Positions 58,003 to 64,000 of a DNA stretch of 64,000 nt are shown here, in pieces; position 1 is the first letter of the stretch; the number at the start of each line of letters is the position of its first letter. The translations under genes and the position numbers were made by a program. The notes beneath the pieces are model-generated. The model was given only the letters and a program-made list of their open reading frames with translations. It searched no databases and was not told where the DNA came from. The DNA is from VFMC01 sp040398525 (lineage in GTDB: Bacteria; Actinomycetota; Acidimicrobiia; Acidimicrobiales; Ilumatobacteraceae). The DNA is taken from positions 29,913 to 93,912 of the forward strand of contig JBBATY010000009.1 in NCBI GenBank assembly GCA_040398525.1. Direction: 5' to 3'.

Positions 58003-58039
58003 GCCAGATGTAGGTCTGTCGATGTGCAAGGGGGCACTC

Positions 58040-58345
58040 ATGGCTGCAGTCGAGGCGCTGTACCAGCGGCAGGCGACCGACGATCGTTGGATGTCGGAAG
58101 CTGCGTGCAGGGGGCTGACCCACCTGTTCTTCCCCACCCCGGCCGAACGCCCACAGGCACGCGAACGCCGTGAGGAGATGGCGCACGCCGTCTGCGGTTC
58201 GTGTTCGGTGCAGGTGGCATGCCGCGACTTCGCTCGCACGCATCACGAGTACGGCTTCTGGGGCGGCGAGAGCGAAGACGAGCGCCACAGTGCCGGGTAC
58301 CGACTCATTGCTCCGATCGGTGTCCGTTCCCGCGACGTCGGCTGA
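58040..58345 (+). CDS. WhiB-family iron-sulfur transcriptional regulator
   Basis: A 101-residue WhiB protein. Cys23, Cys52, Cys55 and Cys61 (C-x28-C-x2-C-x5-C) hold the [4Fe-4S] cluster and YGFWGGESEDER is the conserved turn. The ATG at 58040 has AAGGGGG 5 nt upstream; an ATG at 58022 in frame lacks one. Only Actinomycetota and some of their phages have WhiB, which anchors the taxonomy. Which Wbl class it belongs to is unclear. Preceded by a 106-nt structured leader. Confidence 0.93.
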   Translation: MAAVEALYQRQATDDRWMSEAACRGLTHLFFPTPAERPQARERREEMAHAVCGSCSVQVACRDFARTHHEYGFWGGESEDERHSAGYRLIAPIGVRSRDVG

Positions 58346-58355
58346 CTCCGCCGCC

Positions 58356-58361
58356 TACGCT
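58356..58361 (+). promoter_or_regulatory. -10-like hexamer for kinase-fold gene
   Basis: TACGCT, 7 nt before the GTG at 58369, supporting that start over longer frames that overlap whiB. Confidence 0.35.
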
Positions 58362-58368
58362 CGCTGAC

Positions 58369-59424
58369 GTGAGCGAGTTCGACCGCCATCGCGACGCCCT
58401 CGACGACGCCTGGGCGGCATACGGCGACCCGCGGCTAATCGTGCGCGCCGACGAGGTGAGCGCCAACGTGTCGACCAATCGTGTCTACCGCCTGCACCTC
58501 GGCGACGACTCGACGTGCGTGGCGAAGGTGTCGTCGTACGGCTCGTACTTCCTGTTCGTCGAGGACCACGACCGGCTCCACCGGTGCGCACGTCTTCTCG
58601 ACCAGACCCGCTTCGGGGGAATGCTCGCCGACGTCTGGACCGAGCGCGAACGCCCCGACCGGATCTTCACCTGGTACGACCGGACGATGTGGGCCGTCTT
58701 CTACGACGACGTCCCGCGCGCTGAGGCGCTCCCCAAGGTGCTGTCGGTCGAGATGGTCGAAAACCTGGGACGGGAGATCGCAGAGTTCCACGTCGCCTGT
58801 ACCGACGTCGCCCGACAGATCCCTGGGAGCTCGAAGACGATCAAGAGCGACGCGATCCACCTGCTCGACCTGCTCGAGAGCCCGTTCGCCCCCCGGAACT
58901 TCGCTCTACCACCCGAGGCGATCGGCCTGCTCTGGCGTCATACGCACGACTTCCTCGAGCGGCTCGTCGAGGTCGGCTACGACGAGTGGCCGAAGATTCC
59001 CGTGCTGATCGACTGGAACCTCGGCAACTTCTCCGTCGCCCCGACCGACGGGGGCTTCCGCCTGTTCAGCCGCTGGGACTACGACTGGTTCCGCATCGAA
59101 CCCCGGCTGCTCGACTTCTACTTCCTCTCGCGCGTGTCGAGCCGGACGGGCGATCGGACACGGTTCACCTACGGCGCCCACACCCTGACCGAGCCGTCGT
59201 TCCTGGCACTGCTGCGCGCCTATCAGCAGGTCTTCCCGATGTCTGCCGACGAGGTCCGGTTCCTGCCCGAGGTCTACCGGTTCTTCATCCTCAACTACGT
59301 CGTGCGCGAAGGGGCGCGGTTCTTCCGCCCCGACCTGTGCACCGCCTTCCGCCGCGACGCGGTTCGCACCTATCTGCCGGCGTTCGATCGACACGACTTC
59401 TCGCCGCTGTACGACGTGGCCTGA
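58369..59424 (+). CDS. APH-fold phosphotransferase/kinase-like protein
   Basis: The 351-residue protein resembles aminoglycoside phosphotransferase and homoserine-kinase type II folds: an N-lobe with YRLHLGDDSTCVAKVSSYG (Lys near 49 for ATP), and a C-lobe with IDWNLGNFSV (catalytic Asp and the Asn metal ligand) and WDYDWFRIEPRLLDFYF (second metal Asp). The substrate is unknown; aminoglycoside resistance should not be inferred. Followed by enoyl-CoA hydratase after 21 bases. Confidence 0.78.
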   Translation: MSEFDRHRDALDDAWAAYGDPRLIVRADEVSANVSTNRVYRLHLGDDSTCVAKVSSYGSYFLFVEDHDRLHRCARLLDQTRFGGMLADVWTERERPDRIFTWYDRTMWAVFYDDVPRAEALPKVLSVEMVENLGREIAEFHVACTDVARQIPGSSKTIKSDAIHLLDLLESPFAPRNFALPPEAIGLLWRHTHDFLERLVEVGYDEWPKIPVLIDWNLGNFSVAPTDGGFRLFSRWDYDWFRIEPRLLDFYFLSRVSSRTGDRTRFTYGAHTLTEPSFLALLRAYQQVFPMSADEVRFLPEVYRFFILNYVVREGARFFRPDLCTAFRRDAVRTYLPAFDRHDFSPLYDVA

Positions 59425-59445
59425 GCCCCATGGCACGATGCAGTG

Positions 59446-60261
59446 ATGGAGTACTCCCAGATCACCACTGAGCGGACCGGCGAGATCGTGGTCATCACCC
59501 TGCATCGACCCGACCGTCTCAACGCCTGGACGCCGACGATGGCCGAGGAGCAGGCCCATGCTATCGGCGCGGCGAACGACGACCCGACTGTCGGCGCCAT
59601 CGTGATGACGGGGGCTGGCCGAGGGTTCTGCGCGGGCGCCGACATGGAGGCCACGTTCAAGTCGCGCATCGATGGTGTCGATCCGGGGCGCGACACTGCC
59701 GGCGGCCAGGGAGGGATGCCCGCAGGGCTCGACTGGGTCGCCCTCCTACGGTCGAGCAAGCCGCTGGTCTGCGCCGTGAACGGTGCAGCGGTGGGCATCG
59801 GCGTGACGATGTGCCTGCCGGCCGATCAGATCGTCGCGTCGACCGCGGCTCGGTTCGGCATGGGATTCATCAAGATGGGGCTCGTCCCGGAGCTCGCGAG
59901 CACGAGGCTGCTCGCCGCACGCGTCGGAATCGGCCCGACCAACGACCTGTGCCTCTCGGGACGCCTGATCGACGCCACCGAGGCGTACCGCATCGGCCTT
60001 GTCGACCGTCTTGTCGAGCCCGACGATCTGGTGCACGTCGCCACCGAGGTGGCCCGCTCGTACGCCGCCAATCCCGACCGCCAGCTGCGCATGACCAAAC
60101 AACTGCTCACCGAGAACGCTGCCGAGACCGATCTCTCCCTCGTGCAGCGACGCGAGCAACGCATGCTTGCCGACTGTTGGGCGTCGCCCGAGCACGCCGA
60201 GGCCGTCGCCGCGTTCCTCGCCAGGCGGCCGCCCCTGTTCCGGCCGGCGGGCAACGAGTGA
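59446..60261 (+). CDS. Enoyl-CoA hydratase/isomerase family protein
   Basis: A 271-residue crotonase: VVITLHRPDRLNAWTPTM, GAGRGFCAGADME (oxyanion hole), VNGAAVGIGVTMCLPADQIVAS and GFIKMGLVPELASTRLL. The acid/base Glu of true hydratases appears as the Glu in LVPELAS. Two adjacent starts, GTG 59443 and ATG 59446, are possible; ATG is preferred. Its stop overlaps the ribokinase GTG. Confidence 0.88.
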   Translation: MEYSQITTERTGEIVVITLHRPDRLNAWTPTMAEEQAHAIGAANDDPTVGAIVMTGAGRGFCAGADMEATFKSRIDGVDPGRDTAGGQGGMPAGLDWVALLRSSKPLVCAVNGAAVGIGVTMCLPADQIVASTAARFGMGFIKMGLVPELASTRLLAARVGIGPTNDLCLSGRLIDATEAYRIGLVDRLVEPDDLVHVATEVARSYAANPDRQLRMTKQLLTENAAETDLSLVQRREQRMLADCWASPEHAEAVAAFLARRPPLFRPAGNE

Positions 60262-61151
60262 CAGCGCACATGCACGCCAACAAGGTCTGCGTCGTCGGAA
60301 GCTCCAACCTCGACCTGGTGGCCACAACCTCTCGACTGCCCAACCCCGGCGAGACCGTCCTCGGCCGCGACTTCCACGAGCATCCCGGCGGCAAGGGTCT
60401 CAACCAAGCTGTCGCGGCCGCCCGGGCAGGGGCAGCGACCTCCCTGCTCTCTGCGGTGGGCGACGACACTGCGGCCGATGTCTTGCTGGCCGTGATGGAT
60501 GCAGATGGCGTCGACCGAGCGTTCGTTGCCCGACGACCCGGGCTACCCACGGGTCGTGCGCTGATCGGCGTCGCTGACTCCGGCGAGAACTCGATCATCG
60601 TCGTGCCGGGGGCAAACGACCGGGTGGAAGTCGACAAGCTCCCCGAGGCCTCGGTCGTCCTCGCCCAGCTCGAGGTGCCACTCGAAGCGATCCGTGTGGC
60701 GTTCACCCACGCTCGATCCCTCGGCGTGCTCACGGTGCTCAACCCGGCACCGGCAGCCGAGCTGCCACACGACGTGCTCGGGCTGTGTGACCTGGTCGTC
60801 CCGAACGAACACGAGGTCGAGTTGCTGGGCGGCGTCACCGCGCTCCTCGACTCCGGGGTGAGGGCCGTCGTCGTCACCCGCGGGGCCGCTGGGGCCGAGC
60901 TCCACGAGCACGGTTCCCATCGGCACATCGAGCCGTTCGCAGTGACCCCCGTCGACACCACCGGTGCTGGCGACACGTTCTGCGGAGCACTGTGCGCCCG
61001 GCTCGCCGCCGGGTCCGATCTCGGCACCGCACTCGACTACGCAGCAGCGGCAGCAGCCTTGAGCACGACCCGGCACGGCGCGGTGCCATCCATCCCGACC
61101 CGCGACGAGACCGAGCGCTTCATGCGGGAGGCTGGGCGGGCTCCAGGCTGA
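60258..61151 (+). CDS. Ribokinase (PfkB family)
   Basis: A 297-residue sugar kinase: VVGSSNLDLVATTSRLPNPGET, PGGKGLNQAVAAARAGA (substrate site) and DTTGAGDTFCGALCARL (anion hole and catalytic Asp). The order and length fit RbsK. No ribose importer lies beside it, so another pentose or nucleoside sugar is possible. GTG 60258 overlaps the upstream stop; ATG 60270 is an alternative. Overlaps 32 bases tail to tail with prmA. Confidence 0.87.
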   Translation: MTAHMHANKVCVVGSSNLDLVATTSRLPNPGETVLGRDFHEHPGGKGLNQAVAAARAGAATSLLSAVGDDTAADVLLAVMDADGVDRAFVARRPGLPTGRALIGVADSGENSIIVVPGANDRVEVDKLPEASVVLAQLEVPLEAIRVAFTHARSLGVLTVLNPAPAAELPHDVLGLCDLVVPNEHEVELLGGVTALLDSGVRAVVVTRGAAGAELHEHGSHRHIEPFAVTPVDTTGAGDTFCGALCARLAAGSDLGTALDYAAAAAALSTTRHGAVPSIPTRDETERFMREAGRAPG

Positions 61152-61962
61152 CCGTCGCCCACCCATCGATCACGTCGACGCACGTCACCTCGAGGTTGTG
61201 CAGGGCATGCAGCACGTGGTCGTGGCGTTCGGCAAGGATTCCGCTGATGATGAGCACCCCGTCGACAGCGACGCGAGCCATCAGCTCGTCGGCCAGTTCG
61301 ACGAGGGTCGGGGCGAGGATGTTCGCCACCACGACGTCGTAGCGTCCATCGACTGCGGCCAATGGCGTCGTCGACACGCTGATCGCCCCTTCCACCCCGT
61401 TACGCCGTGCGTTGTCGTTGGTGATCGCGACTGCGGCCGGTGCGATGTCGAGTGCTACGGCGCTGGCAGCACCGAACCGCACAGCCGCAATGGAGAGAAT
61501 GCCCGAGCCGCACCCCACATCGAGCACACACGCCCCGGGCCGACGGGCGACCTCGCGCCGGAGGGCGAGCAGGCACCCCCGCGTCGTCGGATGGTCACCG
61601 AGCCCGAACGTCGAGCCCGGTTCGATCGCCAGCACCACGCGACCGACGGCGGTCGGCCCACCGAGGTCGTCGCGCCAGGCCGGCACCACGACGAGATCGT
61701 CGTCGAGGTGGACAGCCGTGGCATGCTCGCGCCAGGTGTCGGCCACTCGCTCATCGACCTCGACGGTCCGCCATGGCCACCGCGCATCGACGGCAATCCC
61801 CAGCGCCTCCAGACCCTCGTCGCCTTCGCCGAGCGAGGTCCAGAGCTCGACCACGCTCCCCTCCAGGTGACGCTCCTCGATGGCGACGACACCGAGCGAC
61901 CAGAGCACCTCTGCTGCCAGTTCTGCCTCGTCGGCCGGCGCCGACACCACCACTGAGCGCAT
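61120..61962 (-). CDS. prmA: Ribosomal protein L11 methyltransferase-like protein
   Basis: The 280-residue SAM-dependent methyltransferase has a small N-terminal substrate domain, the PrmA stretch GSTFGLGDHPTTRGCL, the SAM loop VLDVGCGSGILSIAA and the catalytic-site segment VVANILAPTLVEL. Length is normal. It begins 7 bases after the gamma-carbonic-anhydrase-like gene and so shares its transcript. Confidence 0.87.
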   Translation of the reverse strand: MRSVVVSAPADEAELAAEVLWSLGVVAIEERHLEGSVVELWTSLGEGDEGLEALGIAVDARWPWRTVEVDERVADTWREHATAVHLDDDLVVVPAWRDDLGGPTAVGRVVLAIEPGSTFGLGDHPTTRGCLLALRREVARRPGACVLDVGCGSGILSIAAVRFGAASAVALDIAPAAVAITNDNARRNGVEGAISVSTTPLAAVDGRYDVVVANILAPTLVELADELMARVAVDGVLIISGILAERHDHVLHALHNLEVTCVDVIDGWATVSLEPAQPPA

Positions 61963-61969
61963 GACGCGA

Positions 61970-62488
61970 TCAGTCGATGCGCCGCAGCGTCGCCCGGTAA
62001 CGAGCCGCCTTGGCGAGATAGCTCGCCACGCCCGCCTCGATCATCTCGCGCCGGGCCCGGTCGGGCTTGATGACCGCAGGGACGCCCACGGCGAGCGCTC
62101 CGGGAGGGACCACGGTGTCGTCGAGCACCACTGCGTTCGCCGCCACGATTGCACCGCTGCCGACCACGGCACGGTGCAGCACAATGGAACCGTTGCCGAT
62201 CAGCACACCGGACTCGATCGTGCAGCCCTCGAGGTGGACGATGTGGCCGACGACGCAGCCATCGCCCACCACTGTCGGGTCGGCGGGCGTGGTGTGGAGC
62301 ACGCTGTTGTCCTGGATAGATGTGCGAGCCCCGATCCTGATGACGCCGTCGTCGCCGCGCAGAACGGCTCCCGGCCAGATCGAGCTCTCCGCCCCGATGG
62401 TGACCGAACCGATGACGACCGCATCAGGGTGGACGAATGCAGTGGGGTCGATGTCGGGGATCTGATCGCCGAGAGCGTAGACAGGCAC
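61970..62488 (-). CDS. Gamma-carbonic anhydrase-like hexapeptide-repeat protein
   Basis: A 172-residue left-handed beta-helix protein with hexapeptide repeats (IGSVTIGAESSIWPGAVLRGDDGVI). Ligand candidates are His65 (VLHTT), His82 and His85 (GHIVHLEG); the third His expected five residues after His82 is Glu87, with His85 possibly taking its place. Either a variant anhydrase or a ferripyochelin-binding-like paralogue. GTG 62488 is set by TACGGT 6 nt upstream. Operon with prmA. Confidence 0.82.
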   Translation of the reverse strand: MPVYALGDQIPDIDPTAFVHPDAVVIGSVTIGAESSIWPGAVLRGDDGVIRIGARTSIQDNSVLHTTPADPTVVGDGCVVGHIVHLEGCTIESGVLIGNGSIVLHRAVVGSGAIVAANAVVLDDTVVPPGALAVGVPAVIKPDRARREMIEAGVASYLAKAARYRATLRRID

Positions 62489-62494
62489 GCGTCC

Positions 62495-62547
62495 ACCGTA
62501 CCCAGCAGCACGCGAGCGTGCAGAACCAGCACCCGACCGGATACCGT
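62495..62547. promoter_or_regulatory. Divergent leaderless -10-like elements
   Basis: Minus strand TACGGT (62495-62500) is 6 nt from the GTG at 62488; plus strand TACCGT (62542-62547) is 8 nt from the ATG at 62556. Both starts are supported by this arrangement. Confidence 0.4.
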
Positions 62548-62555
62548 GGCCAACC

Positions 62556-64000
62556 ATGTCTCGCCGGATCGACATCGAACTCACCAGCTCACGCTCAGAC
62601 GGGACCTGGACGTGGCGCGCCGCAGGGGCGCGCGAACCGAAGGGGGTCGTCGACTCGTCCCTCTTGCCCGCCGATGCCCGTGTGGGGCAGGTGTTGAAGG
62701 CCGAAGCCGAGATCGACCTCGACGGGCTGTCGATCACGTCCGTCACCGACCCCAAAGGTCGCTCACCGCGCAGCGGTCTGCTCGAGTTGATCCCGAGCGA
62801 CAAGCCCTTCGAGGCCGTCACCCAGCAACTCGCCCGCAAGGAGCGCTCCGACAAGCCTCGCCGCGATCGTCCTCGCGGCGATCGGCCCGACCGAGGTGAC
62901 CGCCCGCGCAGCGACCGGCCCGAGCGCGGGCCTCGCGGCGACCGCAACGACCGGCCCGAGCGCGGCGACCGCCCCGCAGGTGACCGGCCCCGCGGTGACC
63001 GCCCCGCAGGCGACCGGCCCCGCGGCGCGCGGCCCGAGGGCGATCGTCCGGCACGTCGCACACGACCGAACTTCACCCCACCGCCCGAGCTGCCTCAGCG
63101 CCCGAAGGCCAAACGGCTCAAGCCGGGGCGCGCGCACCGCAACGCAGTGCTCGCCGAGCTGCCCGAGGCCCAGCGACCTGTGGCCGAGCGGGCGCTGCAG
63201 GGCGGCATCCCAGCGGTACGCCAGGCGATCAGCGAGCAGAACGCCGAGCGCCGTGCACAAGGTCTCGACGAGGTCCCCGCGGCCGGGCTGCTGGCGATGG
63301 CCGAGCAGTTGCTCCCCAAGCTGCGCGTCGCCGAGTGGCTCGATCGAGCCGACGCCGCCAAGTCCGTCATCGACGACCTCGACCTGCGCGATCTGCGCAG
63401 CGTGGTGGCTGCGGGGGATGATCCGGTGGTCGCGCGCGACGAGTCGACCCGCGAGCTCGCTGCCGAGCTGAAGCTGGCTCTCAGCGCCAAGCAGGACAAA
63501 GAGATGCGCCTCTGGCTCGACGACATCGACGCCGCTGTCGGAGTCGGGCGAGTGGTGAGGGCGCTGAAGCTCTCGTCGCAGCCACCCAAGGCGGGCACGC
63601 CGTTCCCGTCCGAGCTTGCCAAGCGCCTCGCCGACGCAACGAGCGGTTCGCTCACCGCCGATGCCCCCACCGAGCGGTGGGTTGCTGTGCTCGAAGCCGC
63701 CGCGTTCTCACCGGTCCGGGCCCAGATCACCGCCACGGCCCGCCCCGAGGCCCCCGGTGACGAGTTGCTCGCCACGGTCCGCCGACTCGGCCCGTTGCTG
63801 CCCCAGGTCGCCACGCTGTTCGGCGTCGAGGTCGCCGAAGGCGCGGCAGCACCGAAGCCGCTGCGACCGACGCGCCCGGGTCAGGGCCCGGCAGCGAAGA
63901 AGCCGTCGCCTCCTCGTCGGCCGACGAGCGCACCGGCTCAGGCTGCTTCCGCCCCCGCTGCAGCGTCCGCTCCAGTCGAGGCGGAGATCGTGACGGCTCC
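62556..64000 (+). CDS. Large protein with Arg-Gly-Asp/Pro repeats, incomplete at window end
   Basis: The frame is open from ATG 62556 to the window end (481 codons seen). Residues 1-95 form a small beta-rich opening (SRRIDIELTSSRSDGTWTWR). Residues about 100-170 are a low-complexity tract of repeated RPRGDRP, RPERGDRP and RPAGDRP units, highly basic. Then comes a helical, charged domain (about 195-410; VAERALQGGIPAVRQAISEQ), and a Pro/Ala-rich tail that leaves the window. RGG/RGD-like tracts often bind RNA. I recognise no family with certainty; a conserved lineage-specific RNA-linked protein is a guess. Confidence 0.6.
   Translation, partial: MSRRIDIELTSSRSDGTWTWRAAGAREPKGVVDSSLLPADARVGQVLKAEAEIDLDGLSITSVTDPKGRSPRSGLLELIPSDKPFEAVTQQLARKERSDKPRRDRPRGDRPDRGDRPRSDRPERGPRGDRNDRPERGDRPAGDRPRGDRPAGDRPRGARPEGDRPARRTRPNFTPPPELPQRPKAKRLKPGRAHRNAVLAELPEAQRPVAERALQGGIPAVRQAISEQNAERRAQGLDEVPAAGLLAMAEQLLPKLRVAEWLDRADAAKSVIDDLDLRDLRSVVAAGDDPVVARDESTRELAAELKLALSAKQDKEMRLWLDDIDAAVGVGRVVRALKLSSQPPKAGTPFPSELAKRLADATSGSLTADAPTERWVAVLEAAAFSPVRAQITATARPEAPGDELLATVRRLGPLLPQVATLFGVEVAEGAAAPKPLRPTRPGQGPAAKKPSPPRRPTSAPAQAASAPAAASAPVEAEIVTA

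Noticed and set aside
58369..59424. Aminoglycoside resistance kinase
   Set aside because: Only the general APH fold residues are visible; no resistance context.
62860..63060. CRISPR-like or satellite DNA repeat
   Set aside because: The repetition lies in frame and encodes RPRGDRP-type units; there are no spacers of constant length and no cas genes.

Overview
This is a high-GC window with GTG starts, many 4-base stop/start overlaps, many starts that sit 6-8 nt behind a -10-like hexamer (probable leaderless mRNAs), a WhiB regulator, Tat-type lipoprotein binding proteins and luciferase-like (possibly F420-dependent) oxidoreductases. Together these point to Actinomycetota. A free-living, probably aquatic member of Acidimicrobiia (Ilumatobacter-like) is my inference from style and gene content; it is not proven. 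No rRNA, tRNA, CRISPR array, insertion sequence or phage gene was found. Genes are tightly packed and no gap exceeds 300 bases.

Region 1-49 kb is dominated by import and stepwise demethylation of quaternary and N-methylated amines (choline, glycine betaine, dimethylglycine, sarcosine, perhaps proline betaine). From left to right: a tandem pair of FAD/GcvT demethylating dehydrogenases (first one cut by the window edge); divergently, a DeoR-type regulator and a ProV-ProW-ProX betaine importer whose permease is a tandem fusion; choline dehydrogenase; an IclR regulator; folD and fhs, which turn methylene-THF from demethylation into formyl-THF and formate plus ATP; a DgcA-like demethylase; and a first MttB-superfamily methyltransferase without pyrrolysine. 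Two paralogous peptide-type ABC importers follow in convergent orientation (16.9-22.6 kb on +, 32.4-26.7 kb on -). The second runs directly into a four-subunit sarcosine oxidase in the order soxA-G-B-D. Its alpha subunit is short and carries two cysteine sets that look like [2Fe-2S] sites. Then come a Rieske oxygenase, a third FAD/GcvT enzyme, a second MttB protein, and an enolase-superfamily enzyme with a TetR regulator. A third MttB protein lies at 47.8-49.3 kb.

Region 39.7-47.8 kb holds a flavin monooxygenase, a glutamate-receptor-like (GluR0-type) ion channel, a divergent pair of PLP enzymes, and an amidohydrolase-Rieske oxygenase-EamA exporter run that looks like a small catabolic or biosynthetic operon, then an FKBP isomerase.

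Region 49-64 kb is more general: a Vps62-like membrane protein, a small zinc-ribbon protein with a palindrome across its start codon, a luciferase-like oxidoreductase, an RpiR regulator facing a Fe(II)/2-oxoglutarate oxygenase across a clear inverted repeat, two tandem acyltransferases, threonine aldolase, a WhiB gene with a structured leader, a kinase-fold protein, an enoyl-CoA hydratase, a ribokinase, PrmA, a gamma-carbonic-anhydrase-like protein and a large RGD-repeat protein that runs off the window.

The likely logic of the left part is: import, oxidation of choline to betaine, removal of methyl groups one by one (oxygenase, MttB, DgcA/DMGDH, sarcosine oxidase), and capture of each methyl on tetrahydrofolate for FolD/Fhs. 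Betaine aldehyde dehydrogenase, serine hydroxymethyltransferase and a corrinoid protein for MttB are not in the window.
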